Origin: Sphingomonas sp. PP-F2F-A104-K0414 | GTDB lineage: Bacteria; Pseudomonadota; Alphaproteobacteria; Sphingomonadales; Sphingomonadaceae | Reading direction: 5' to 3' | NCBI RefSeq assembly: GCF_004340945.1 | Contig: NZ_SLYD01000002.1 | Span: forward strand, 434,001 to 498,000 | DNA: 64,000 nt | In this document: positions 7,727-15,665 of the stretch, piece by piece | Position numbering within the stretch: position 1 is the stretch's first letter | How the letters are laid out: every line of letters starts with the position of its first letter | Notes under the pieces: model-generated | Database searches by the model: none | The model's input: the letters and a program-made list of their open reading frames with translations, nothing else | Told to the model about the DNA's origin: nothing | Translations under genes and position numbers: made by a program

Positions 7727-9496
7727 TCAGGTCCGGTCGCGGTTACCACGGTACGGAGGCTTCCGCGTCGGAGCCGGACCGCCACGCGGTGCCGCACGGT
7801 GCAGCGTCGAGCGTGGACCACTCGCATTGCTGCGACCACCGCCGCCGCCGTCATGCCGAGCGCCGCTCTCGGGCGCACCCTGCATCGCCTCGATCGCCAC
7901 GCCGCTCTCTTCCTCACCAGCCTGTGCCGTACGCTGGATCGCCGCCGAGAACCGCGACGCAACCGCCCGCGGAATCTCGAAAGCCGTTTCGTTCGGGCCG
8001 ATGCGGATCGCACCGATCTCCGACTTGGTGATGTGCCCGCGACGGCAGATCAGCGGCAGGATCCAGCGCGGATCGGCGTTCTGGCGACGACCGATGTCCA
8101 TCCGGAACCACACCGTGTCCTCAAAGCCCGCGCGCGGCCCCTGCGAACGCTCGTCCTGAGTCGGCTGCTTGCTCTGGTCGATCAGATCCTCGGCCTGCGG
8201 CATCGTCGCGCGGTGCATGTGCACCAGTGCCGCGGCGATATCCTCCGGCGTCTTCTCGGCCATCAGGCGGACGGCGAGTGCGCGATCCTCCTCCTCGACC
8301 TCGACCGGCTGCAACAGCATGCCGATCAGCCGCTCGTGATCGTTCTTGCGGATGTCCTCCGCGGTCGGGGCGTTGACCCACTCCGCGTTGATCTTCGCAC
8401 CACGGAGCATCATCTCGACGCGACGGCGACGCGGGAACGGCACGATCAGGACGGCGGTGCCCTTCTTGCCCGCACGACCGGTACGACCCGAGCGATGCTG
8501 GAGCGTCTCGGCATCGCGCGGCAGCTCGACGTGAACGACCAGCGAAAGCGTCGGCAGATCGATACCGCGCGCCGCAACATCGGTCGCAACGCAGACGCGC
8601 GCACGGCGGTCACGCAACGCCTGAAGCGCAGCGTTACGCTCGTTCTGCGAATGCTCGCCCGACAGCGCGACGGCGGCAAAGCCACGCTCGACCAGGCTCG
8701 CATGCAGATGGCGCACATTGTCGCGAGTCGCGCAGAACAGCATCGCCGTCTCCGCCTCGTGGAAGCGCAGCAGGTTGATCACCGCATGCTCGATCTCGGA
8801 CGGCGAGACCGTGACGGCCTGGTACGAGATATCGCCATGACCGCGATCCTCGCCGACGGTCGAGATCCGCAGCGCGTCCTTCTGGTAACGCTTGGCGAGC
8901 GCGACGATCGGCCGCGGCATCGTCGCCGAGAACAGCAGCGTACGACGCGCTTCGGGCGACGCATCGAGGATCTGCTCGAGGTCCTCGCGGAAGCCCATGT
9001 CGAGCATCTCGTCGGCTTCGTCGAGCACCGCGACCTTGAGGGCCGACAGGTCGAGCGCGCCACGCTCGAGGTGATCGCGCAGACGACCCGGCGTGCCGAC
9101 GACGATATGCGCGCCGTGAGCGAGCGAACGACGCTCCTTCGAGGCGTCCATGCCGCCGACGCAGGTCGAGATGCGCGCACCGGCCTTGGCATAGAGCCAC
9201 ATCAGCTCGCGGCTGACCTGGAGCGCGAGCTCGCGAGTCGGTGCGATGCACAGGACGAGCGGCTTGTGCGGCGCGGGCAGGCGCTGGACGCCGTCCTCGC
9301 CGGCTTCACCGAGCAGTTCGCCGGCCATCGCCAGGCCGAACGCCACGGTCTTGCCCGAGCCGGTCTGCGCCGACACGACGAGATCGCGACCGATCGCATT
9401 GTCCTCGATCACATGAGCCTGGACGGGGGTGAGCGCGGTATAGCCGCGCGCTTCGAGCGCCTCGGAAAGAAGCGACGGAATATTTGTAAAAGGCAT
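7727..9496 (-). CDS. DEAD-box ATP-dependent RNA helicase (DeaD/CsdA-like)
   Basis: A 589-residue helicase. Q motif TPVQ near 24, Walker A AQTGSGKT at 43-50, PTREL, DEAD in VLDEADEML near 155, SAT in LLFSATMPRP and HRSGRTGRAGK near 335 are all present. A DbpA-type RNA-binding domain follows (HITKSEIGAIRIGPNETAF, about 490), then a basic Gly/Arg/Pro-rich tail. These features fit DeaD/CsdA, which acts in ribosome assembly and mRNA decay, often in the cold. The start at 9496 has AGGA 5 nt upstream; the open frame upstream of it is antisense to the next gene. Confidence 0.9.
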   Translation of the reverse strand: MPFTNIPSLLSEALEARGYTALTPVQAHVIEDNAIGRDLVVSAQTGSGKTVAFGLAMAGELLGEAGEDGVQRLPAPHKPLVLCIAPTRELALQVSRELMWLYAKAGARISTCVGGMDASKERRSLAHGAHIVVGTPGRLRDHLERGALDLSALKVAVLDEADEMLDMGFREDLEQILDASPEARRTLLFSATMPRPIVALAKRYQKDALRISTVGEDRGHGDISYQAVTVSPSEIEHAVINLLRFHEAETAMLFCATRDNVRHLHASLVERGFAAVALSGEHSQNERNAALQALRDRRARVCVATDVAARGIDLPTLSLVVHVELPRDAETLQHRSGRTGRAGKKGTAVLIVPFPRRRRVEMMLRGAKINAEWVNAPTAEDIRKNDHERLIGMLLQPVEVEEEDRALAVRLMAEKTPEDIAAALVHMHRATMPQAEDLIDQSKQPTQDERSQGPRAGFEDTVWFRMDIGRRQNADPRWILPLICRRGHITKSEIGAIRIGPNETAFEIPRAVASRFSAAIQRTAQAGEEESGVAIEAMQGAPESGARHDGGGGGRSNASGPRSTLHRAAPRGGPAPTRKPPYRGNRDRT

Positions 9497-9552
9497 GTAC
9501 GTCCTAATTGGTGGCCGGCTTACGCAACGGCAAGGCACTGGCGTGGTGGTCC

Positions 9553-10725
9553 CTACAGGACTTGACCCGCGGCCCACCCGCTCGCCCATGCCCATTGGAA
9601 GTTGTAGCCGCCGAGCCACCCTGTGACATCGACCGCTTCGCCGACTGCATACAGCATTGGTACGCGTTTGGCTTGCATTGTTTGCGATGAGAGTTCCGCA
9701 GTGCTGATTCCGCCTGCGGTGACCTCGGCCTTGGCATAGCCTTCCGAGCCGTTTGGCGTGAATTGCCAATGGCTTAGCGCGCGTTCGGCGTCCTGGAGCT
9801 TGCGGTCGGTGAGCGTGGAAATCTCGCTCGTCATCCCCAATCGCTCGCTCAAAGTCTCCGCGAGTCGGTCCGGGAGCGTGCTGCCGAGCAGTTTCCGGAG
9901 AGTCGCGCGCGGCGTGGTACGCTTGGCGGCGGGGAGCCAGCCGGACTCGCGATCGGGGAGAAAATCGATCCCGACGGGCTGGCCGTTGCGCCAATAGGAC
10001 GACACTTGGAGGATCGCAGGCCCCGATAAGCCGCGGTGGGTGAACAGCGCGGCCTCGCGGAAGGCGGTCTTGCCGGCGGTGGCGACAACGTCTGCGGCGA
10101 CCCCGGAGAGTTCGCGAAACAGGATTTCGTCCCCGCCGAGCGTCAGTGGCACGAGTGCCGGGCGAGGCTCGACTACCTTCAGCCCGAACTGCCGCGCGAG
10201 GTCATAGGCGAACCCGGTCGCGCCCATCTTTGGGATCGACGGCCCACCGGTCGCGATCACCAGCGCGGGGGCAGTGACCGTGCGACCGTCGAGCGACACG
10301 CGGTACTGCCCGTCTGCATGTTCAACGCCGGTGACCGCGCGACCGAGCGACAGGTCGACTCGCCCCTTGTCGCATTCGTCGAGTAGCATTTCGACGATCT
10401 GCTTCGCGGAGCCGTTGCAGAAGAGTTGCCCCAGCGTCTTCTCGTGCCAGGTGATGCCGTAGGATTCGACGAGCGCGATGAAATCCTGCGCGGTGTAGCG
10501 GCCGAGCGCGGACTTGGCGAAATGCGGGTTGGCGGAGATGTAGCGGTCGGCGGCGGTGTGGACGTTGGTGAAATTGCACCGCCCGCCGCCCGAGATCAGG
10601 ATCTTCTTGCCCGCTTGGTCGGCGTGGTCGACGAGCAGGATTTTCCGGCCACGCTGGCCTGCGACGGCGGCGCACATGAGGCCGGCGGCACCGGCTCCGA
10701 GGATGATCGCGTCGTATTCGGACAA
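9553..10725 (-). CDS. NAD(P)/FAD-dependent oxidoreductase, HI0933/YhiN (BaiN-like) family
   Basis: A 390-residue flavoprotein. It opens with the dinucleotide-binding loop IILGAGAAGLMCAAVAG and the family motif KKILISGGGRCNFTN, has a second ATGGPSIPKMGATG loop near the middle, and ends in VGEAVDVTGWLGGYNFQWAWASG. This order is diagnostic for the HI0933-like family. The physiological substrate is not established; some relatives reduce bile-acid intermediates. It is followed closely by the RNA helicase gene on the same strand but with its own spacing. Confidence 0.88.
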   Translation of the reverse strand: MSEYDAIILGAGAAGLMCAAVAGQRGRKILLVDHADQAGKKILISGGGRCNFTNVHTAADRYISANPHFAKSALGRYTAQDFIALVESYGITWHEKTLGQLFCNGSAKQIVEMLLDECDKGRVDLSLGRAVTGVEHADGQYRVSLDGRTVTAPALVIATGGPSIPKMGATGFAYDLARQFGLKVVEPRPALVPLTLGGDEILFRELSGVAADVVATAGKTAFREAALFTHRGLSGPAILQVSSYWRNGQPVGIDFLPDRESGWLPAAKRTTPRATLRKLLGSTLPDRLAETLSERLGMTSEISTLTDRKLQDAERALSHWQFTPNGSEGYAKAEVTAGGISTAELSSQTMQAKRVPMLYAVGEAVDVTGWLGGYNFQWAWASGWAAGQVL

Positions 10726-10770
10726 GTGTCGCTCCGTGCGGCTTCAGTCAGCAGCCGCCAATTAGAATGT

Positions 10771-10821
10771 TTCCCCGCGAAGGCGGGGACCCAGACTGGG
10801 CTCCCGCCTTCGCGGGAGAAC
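10771..10821. repeat. Palindromic repeat, family C (CCCGCGAAGGCGGG)
   Basis: Inverted arms TTCCCCGCGAAGGCGGGGA and TCCCGCCTTCGCGGGAGAA around CCCAGACTGGGC. Other copies are at 25306, 33472 and 45405. Confidence 0.8.
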
Positions 10822-10909
10822 AAGAAGGGGTGGCCGCTGTAGCGTGTTCGGGCGGGGCCACATAGGTGGTGAGGCGTTCGTAAGTCTACGAAACCAATAT
10901 GCCAGATAG

Positions 10910-11014
10910 CACCACCCCGGCGAAGGCCGGGGCCCAGTTGGTGGACGGCAGTGGCGCAAGTTGCGCCTCGTTACTGCAACCTTTCCAACTGGGCCCCGGC
11001 CTTCGCCGGGGTGG
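10910..11014. repeat. Palindromic repeat, family B (CACCCCGGCGAAGGCCGGGGCCCAGTTGG)
   Basis: Long inverted arms CACCCCGGCGAAGGCCGGGG and CCCCGGCCTTCGCCGGGGTG enclose a central spacer. Copies recur at 18596, 25396, 33328 and 45482, with a decayed one at 30172. Confidence 0.85.
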
Positions 11015-11100
11015 CGGCACCTGAGATGGTGGCTTGTGAAAGAGCGACAATCCGATGGCACCGTGCAACATAGCGGACTGAACGCCCGCCCCCATCTGCT

Positions 11101-11200
11101 CCCTCTCCCCTCCGGGGAGAGGGTCGGGGTGAGGGGCAGCCAAGCAATGCACCGCCAAGAACAGCCCCTCACCCAACCCTCTCCCCGGAAGGGAGAGGGC
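11101..11200. repeat. Palindromic repeat, family E (CTCTCCCCTCCGGGGAGAGG)
   Basis: Left arm CTCTCCCCTCCGGGGAGAGG plus GGGGTGAGGGGC; right arm GCCCCTCACCCAACCCTCTC with CCCGGAAGGGAG. Another close copy lies at 14431 and a variant at 52764. Confidence 0.75.
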
Positions 11201-11214
11201 TAAGCACTCATAAA

Positions 11215-11397
11215 CTACCGCAGCTTGGCGATATTCAGCGAATCTTCCTTCGCCCGCACCTTCACCGACTCCTCGCTCCGAGTCAGCGCCTTGGCGATCG
11301 CCTTCAGCGCCATGCCCTTCTTGGCGAGCGTATGCAGCTTCTGGATCTCGTCCTGCGTCCAAGCCTGACGATGCCGTTCGAATTTCGCCTCAGCCAT
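11215..11397 (-). CDS. Small conserved-looking protein, possible helix-turn-helix
   Basis: A 60-residue basic protein, MAEAKFERHRQAWTQDEIQ onward. It is rich in Lys and Ala, and the segment from WTQDEIQKLHTLAKKGMALK to the RSEESVKVRAKE region looks like a Myb/SANT or HTH fold (first helix, turn, recognition helix). Its ATG overlaps the TGA of the GreA-like gene by 1 nt (TGATG), so it is coupled to that gene and closes the pentose-phosphate cluster. I do not recognise a named family. Confidence 0.65.
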   Translation of the reverse strand: MAEAKFERHRQAWTQDEIQKLHTLAKKGMALKAIAKALTRSEESVKVRAKEDSLNIAKLR

Positions 11398-11864
11398 CAG
11401 CCCTCATCCTTATCGATCGCCAGAACCTCGATCGCGTCCGACTTGTCCGCAAACGCAACCGTCTCGCCAACCGCCGCGCCCATCAGCGCCCGCGCCAACG
11501 GCGCCGAGAACGCCAGCCGGTCCTCGCCGGGCTCGGCCTCGTCACCACCGACGATCGCGATAACCCGCTCCGCCCCGTTCATCCGAACCCGAACTCGCGA
11601 GCCGATACCTACCTCGTCGTCTTCAGGCGACGGTGCGATCTCGGCGGTCGTCTGCCGCGTATGCCAATACCGCAAATCCCGCAGCAAAACCTTCCGAGCC
11701 TCCTCGTCCGTCTCAGCCGTAACCGCCGCCTCGATCGCGACCACCCGCTCGCCAAGCAACCGCAGCCCACGCGCCGTGACCAGATTAGGCCCCGGCGCGA
11801 TCGGCTGTTCGAACTTGGGTTCGAGATGTTCCTCGTCACTCTCGCGACGAAACGCGACGCTCAT
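11397..11864 (-). CDS. GreA/GreB family transcription elongation factor
   Basis: A 155-residue protein. The first half is helical and charged. The C-terminal half has the FKBP-like domain of Gre factors, with VGIGSRVRVRMNG and the characteristic SAPLARALMGAAVGETVAF (compare SPLARALIGK.VGD in GreA). The N-terminal coiled coil is degenerate compared with bona fide GreA, so rescue of backtracked RNA polymerase is likely but not certain. Sphingomonads usually carry a separate canonical GreA. It starts 4 nt after the upstream HAD gene. Confidence 0.75.
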   Translation of the reverse strand: MSVAFRRESDEEHLEPKFEQPIAPGPNLVTARGLRLLGERVVAIEAAVTAETDEEARKVLLRDLRYWHTRQTTAEIAPSPEDDEVGIGSRVRVRMNGAERVIAIVGGDEAEPGEDRLAFSAPLARALMGAAVGETVAFADKSDAIEVLAIDKDEG

Positions 11865-11868
11865 GCCA

Positions 11869-12612
11869 TCACTTCAGGCACGCGACGATCCCGGCGATCG
11901 CCGCCAGCGTGCCGTCAACGTTCTTCACCTTCACCACGTCCAGCCCAAGCTGTTCCGCCGGATAATCATTCCCGCCCGGGAAGATCGCGTCGCCGATGAA
12001 CATCATCTTGTCGAGCGCGATGCCGCTCGCCTCGTTGAGCTTCTTCAGCCCGTACGCCTTGTCGACACCCTCACGCGTGATGTCGATCGAGGTCGCGCCA
12101 CCCATGTTGATCGACAGCCCCGGCAGGCGCTTCTGCAGATCCGCCTGGATCACCTTCCGCTTGGCGAAGTCCGGATCCCAGCTGTGCTTGGCATCGATCG
12201 GTGCTTCCTGACCGAGTGCCGAGAACGTGATCTGGCTGCCCCGATCCTCGATCCGCTCACCCCAGGTCTTCTCCGGCACGAAACCGGTAGCCTCGAGCGA
12301 TTCGTCGAACGCCTTGAGGATCTTCTGCTTCTCGTCGTCCTCGAACAGCTCGGCATACACCGCGCGCCATTCGCCGTCGAACCGGTACAGCTTGGTCCCC
12401 GTCGTCGGCATCAGCCACAGCTTGGTGCGATCCGCCCGCTCGGGCAGGCGCGACGCGACCTGCTTTTCGAACTGCGGCCAGTCGCCGCCCGAGATCACCG
12501 CGACATGCGCGACGTCGAGCAGGTTCGCCAACGCCTCGCCCATCGGCTCCTGCAAGGGCTGCTTGCTCTCGGCCAGCGTTCCATCGAGGTCGAAGGCAAC
12601 CAACTCTTTCAT
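11869..12612 (-). CDS. HAD-IIB hydrolase, phosphomannomutase-like
   Basis: A 247-residue HAD-superfamily protein. Motif I VAFDLDGTLAES with nucleophile Asp8 and Asp10, motif II SGGD near 40, and motif IV FIGDAIFPGGNDY near 205-217 are visible. The C2 cap and the NMGGATSIDITREGVDKAYG stretch match the eukaryotic-type phosphomannomutase/sucrose-phosphatase branch of HAD-IIB. Whether it is a mutase or a phosphatase cannot be told from sequence. Its ATG overlaps the stop of the next upstream HAD gene by 4 nt. Confidence 0.8.
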   Translation of the reverse strand: MKELVAFDLDGTLAESKQPLQEPMGEALANLLDVAHVAVISGGDWPQFEKQVASRLPERADRTKLWLMPTTGTKLYRFDGEWRAVYAELFEDDEKQKILKAFDESLEATGFVPEKTWGERIEDRGSQITFSALGQEAPIDAKHSWDPDFAKRKVIQADLQKRLPGLSINMGGATSIDITREGVDKAYGLKKLNEASGIALDKMMFIGDAIFPGGNDYPAEQLGLDVVKVKNVDGTLAAIAGIVACLK

Positions 12613-13421
12613 GCGGAAACTCCAGTAAGGATAAACGTGTCGATCGCGTGCGCGACGCCGTCGGCATCGTTCGCGCTGGTAATCTCGTGCGCGACGTCGC
12701 GGACGTTCTGCGGCGCATTGCCCATCGCGATCGCCAGCTTGGCGCGCTTGAGCATCGCGATGTCATTCGCCTGATCGCCGATAGCCGCGGTCTGCGTCAA
12801 GCTGATGCCGAACGCGTCCGCCAGTTCCTCGATCCCGCTGCCCTTGTTGCCAGCCACTGGCGTGATGTCGAGATAATAGGTCTGCGACTGGACGATCGTC
12901 GCCTGCGAATCGAACTTCGCGGCGACCTTAGCGTGCAGGTCGCGCAACAAATCCTCGTCGTCGCTGACGAACGTCACCTTGTCCGCCTTGGCGAGCAGGT
13001 CGGTGAAGTCGGAGACGATCACCGGGTCCTGCGCGGACGCCTTCTTCTCGCTGCCGACATGGCCACCCTGGTCGGTGCTGGCGTACCAGACATCGTCCGC
13101 GAAGAACCACGTGTCGACCGGCGCGTCACCGATGATCTCCATCGCGCCGCGGACGACATCGACGTCGATCATGTGGTGCTCGATCACGGTGCCGTCGCGC
13201 TTGAACACGATCCCGCCGTTGAACGCACCCATCGGCTCGTCGATGCCGAGCAGGTCCGCGATCGGCATCATCCCCGAACGCGGCCGCGCGCTGATGATCG
13301 TGAAGCCAAGGCCGGCCGCCTTCAGTCGCTTGACCGCGTCGACGGTGGCGGGCGTGACCTTCTTCTCCTTGTCGACGAGCGTCCCGTCGACATCGGAAAC
13401 GAGGAGCTTGATATCGCTCAT
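12609..13421 (-). CDS. Cof-type HAD-IIB sugar phosphatase
   Basis: A 270-residue HAD hydrolase. Motif I LLVSDVDGTLVDKEK (Asp9, Asp11), motif II TIISARP near 42, a Cof-type C2 cap, the lysine-containing GNKGSGIEEL segment and motif IV AIGDQANDIAMLKRA near 222 are in the normal order. Relatives dephosphorylate sugar phosphates and nucleotides. The start at 13421 is the ATG that puts motif I at the N-terminus; the longer frame is antisense. It sits 8 nt behind gnd and is coupled to the following HAD gene, so a role in sugar-phosphate clean-up is plausible (inference). Confidence 0.85.
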   Translation of the reverse strand: MSDIKLLVSDVDGTLVDKEKKVTPATVDAVKRLKAAGLGFTIISARPRSGMMPIADLLGIDEPMGAFNGGIVFKRDGTVIEHHMIDVDVVRGAMEIIGDAPVDTWFFADDVWYASTDQGGHVGSEKKASAQDPVIVSDFTDLLAKADKVTFVSDDEDLLRDLHAKVAAKFDSQATIVQSQTYYLDITPVAGNKGSGIEELADAFGISLTQTAAIGDQANDIAMLKRAKLAIAMGNAPQNVRDVAHEITSANDADGVAHAIDTFILTGVSA

Positions 13422-13429
13422 GCCACCGC

Positions 13430-14413
13430 TCACTGGGGCATCTCGACATGCCCGCCAAAGCCATAGCGCATCGCCGACAACAGCTTGTCGCCGAACGTAT
13501 GGTCCACCCGGCTGCGATAGCGCGCATACAGCGCGGCGCTCAGCACGTTGGCGGGCACCTTCTCCTCCATCGCCGCGTCGATCGTCCACTGACCCTCGCC
13601 CGAGTCCGCGACGCTGCCGCTGAACCCTTCGAGCGTGCCGTCCTTCGCCAGCGCGATCGCCGACAGGTCGAGCAGCCACGACGAGATCACGCTGCCGCGA
13701 CGCCAGACTTCGGCGACGTCGGTCAGGTTGATATCGAAGCGCTCTTCCTCGACGACGTGCTCGCCGGACTTGCCCTTGAGGATGTCGAAGCCCTCGGCAT
13801 AGGCCTGCATCAGGCCGTATTCGATGCCGTTATGGACCATCTTGACGAAGTGGCCAGCGCCCGAGGGGCCTGCGTGGATGTAGCCCTTCTCGGCGCGCGG
13901 ATCGGCCTGGCCCTCGATGCGACCCGGCGTGCGGACGATCGTTCCCATGCCCGGCGCCAGCGTCTCGAAGATCGGATCGAGCAGATCGACCGTTTCCTTG
14001 TCGCCGCCGATCATCATGCAATAGCCGCGCTCGAGGCCCCAAACGCCGCCTGACGTGCCGACGTCGACATAGTGGATGCCCTTCTCGGCCAGTTCCTTCG
14101 CGCGGCGGACGTCGTCCTTGTAGAAGCTGTTGCCGCCGTCGATGATGATATCGCCGTCGTTGGCCTTCGCGGCGATCGCCTGGACGGTGCTCTCGGTTGG
14201 CTCGCCCGCGGGGACCATGACCCACCAGATCGCCGGGGTGTCGAGCTTCTCTCGCATGTCGTCGAGCGAGTCCGCGCCGATCGCGCCGTCGGCGGCGAGC
14301 TTCTTCACGGCTTCGGCATCGCGGTCGAACGCGACGACCTCGTGGCCGTTCTTCATCAACCGGCGCGCGATATTGCCGCCCATCCGGCCGAGGCCGATCA
14401 GTCCGATCTTCAT
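13430..14413 (-). CDS. gnd: 6-phosphogluconate dehydrogenase (decarboxylating), short NAD-type
   Basis: A 327-residue enzyme that oxidises and decarboxylates 6-phosphogluconate to ribulose-5-phosphate. The N-terminal Rossmann loop [17 protein letters not shown] lies at 3-19, followed by [12 protein letters not shown] near 90-101 and the substrate/catalytic segment [16 protein letters not shown] near 180-195. At about 330 residues it belongs to the short GntZ/YqeC-like class rather than the 470-residue NADP enzyme, which favours NAD use by family precedent. It lies between tal and the HAD genes, separated from tal by a family E repeat. Confidence 0.9.
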   Translation of the reverse strand: MKIGLIGLGRMGGNIARRLMKNGHEVVAFDRDAEAVKKLAADGAIGADSLDDMREKLDTPAIWWVMVPAGEPTESTVQAIAAKANDGDIIIDGGNSFYKDDVRRAKELAEKGIHYVDVGTSGGVWGLERGYCMMIGGDKETVDLLDPIFETLAPGMGTIVRTPGRIEGQADPRAEKGYIHAGPSGAGHFVKMVHNGIEYGLMQAYAEGFDILKGKSGEHVVEEERFDINLTDVAEVWRRGSVISSWLLDLSAIALAKDGTLEGFSGSVADSGEGQWTIDAAMEEKVPANVLSAALYARYRSRVDHTFGDKLLSAMRYGFGGHVEMPQ

Positions 14414-14430
14414 GGTAAAATCCTTGTCTT

Positions 14431-14533
14431 CTCCCTCTCCCCTCCGGGGAGAGGGTCGGGGTGAGGGGCAGTTCCAGGCGGAGGCGCTCGCGGCGCCCCT
14501 CACCCCGGCCATCTCCCCAACGGGGAGAGGGAG
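14431..14533. repeat. Palindromic repeat, family E, second copy
   Basis: CTCCCTCTCCCCTCCGGGGA at the left and inverted CCAACGGGGAGAGGGAG at the right, with GGGGTGAGGGGC/GCCCCTCACCCC inner arms. It sits inside the operon between tal and gnd and could cause partial termination or mark mRNA processing. Confidence 0.75.
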
Positions 14534-14540
14534 CAGAAGT

Positions 14541-15665
14541 TTACGCCGTGGCGGGCTGCTTCTTGGCGATCGAGCCGAGCAGGTCGTCGAACGCCTTCAC
14601 GAACGAGGCGACGCCCTCCTCGACCAGCTTGCCGGTCACGCCGTTGAGGTCGAGGCCCAAGCGCTCAGCTTCCGCCAGCGTGTGCTTGGCGCCCTCGACG
14701 TCCTGCGTGATCGTCTCCGCCGCAGTGCCGTGGTCGCGGAACGCGTCCATCGTCTTCGGCGGCATCGTGTTGACCGTGTCCTTGCCGATCAGCGTGTCGA
14801 TGTAGAGCGTATCGGGATAGCTCGGATCCTTCACGCCGGTCGACGCCCACAGCAGCCGCTGCGGCTGCGCGCCCTTGGCGGCGAGCGCCTGCCAGCGATC
14901 CGACTTCAGGAAGTCGAGATACCATTGATACGCCATCTTCGCGTTGGCGATCGCAACCTTGCCGCGGACCGCCTTCAGCGCATCGGCCTCGGCATCGCCC
15001 TTCTCCAGACGCGCATCGATCTCCTTGTCGATCGACGAGTCGATCCGGCTGACGAAGAAGCTCGCGACGCTGGCGATCTTGTCGATCGGCTGCCCCTGCT
15101 TGACGCGCTCCTCGAGCCCCGCCGTGTACGCCTCGGCAACGCGAATATAGGCGTCGAGCGCGAACAGCAGCGTGACGTTGACGTTGATCCCGCTCGCGAT
15201 CGTCGACGAGATCGCCGGACCGCCCGCGAGCGTCCCCGGAATCTTGATCATCAGGTTCGGCCGATCCACCATCTCCCACAGCTTCTTAGCCTCGGCGATC
15301 GTCGCGTCGGTATCGTCCGAGATGTACGGCGACACCTCCAGGCTGACATAGCCATCCTTCGCGTCGAGCTTGTCGTAAACCGGCTTCAACGTCTCCGCCG
15401 CCGCCTTGATATCCTGGATCGCGAGATGCTCGTAGCGATCGATCGTCGCTGCGCCGGCATGCTGCTTGTCGTATTCGGCCAGCGTCGAATCATAGGCGTC
15501 GCCATGCCCCATCGCCTTCTCGAAGATCGACGGGTTCGACGTGACGCCGGTCAGGCCGTCCTCGTCGACCAGCTTCTGGAGACCACCGGCCTCCAGGAAC
15601 TTCCGGTCGACGAAATCGAGCCATACCGCCTGGCCGAAGCCTTCGAGATCGTTGAGCGCACCCAT
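14541..15665 (-). CDS. tal: Transaldolase
   Basis: A 374-residue transaldolase of the longer TalB/Tal-type used by actinobacteria and many alphaproteobacteria. The motif [12 protein letters not shown] is near the N-terminus and the Schiff-base lysine is in [10 protein letters not shown] (about Lys141). The C-terminal half has [12 protein letters not shown] and [14 protein letters not shown]. It transfers a dihydroxyacetone unit between sedoheptulose-7-P and glyceraldehyde-3-P in the cytosolic pentose-phosphate pathway. Its ATG shares 1 nt with the tkt stop (TGATG), so the two are coupled. Confidence 0.92.
   Translation of the reverse strand: MGALNDLEGFGQAVWLDFVDRKFLEAGGLQKLVDEDGLTGVTSNPSIFEKAMGHGDAYDSTLAEYDKQHAGAATIDRYEHLAIQDIKAAAETLKPVYDKLDAKDGYVSLEVSPYISDDTDATIAEAKKLWEMVDRPNLMIKIPGTLAGGPAISSTIASGINVNVTLLFALDAYIRVAEAYTAGLEERVKQGQPIDKIASVASFFVSRIDSSIDKEIDARLEKGDAEADALKAVRGKVAIANAKMAYQWYLDFLKSDRWQALAAKGAQPQRLLWASTGVKDPSYPDTLYIDTLIGKDTVNTMPPKTMDAFRDHGTAAETITQDVEGAKHTLAEAERLGLDLNGVTGKLVEEGVASFVKAFDDLLGSIAKKQPATA

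Larger units (their letters stand above)
10726..11214. other. Gene-free stretch filled with three repeat elements
   Basis: About 490 bases with no convincing coding frame. It holds one copy each of the family C, B and E palindromes. The small gene at 11215 ends right at the right edge. Confidence 0.7.

Noticed and set aside
6788..9565. 925-codon open frame on the plus strand
   Set aside because: It runs through a repeat and antisense to yaiI and the RNA helicase, whose motifs are complete. Shadow frame.
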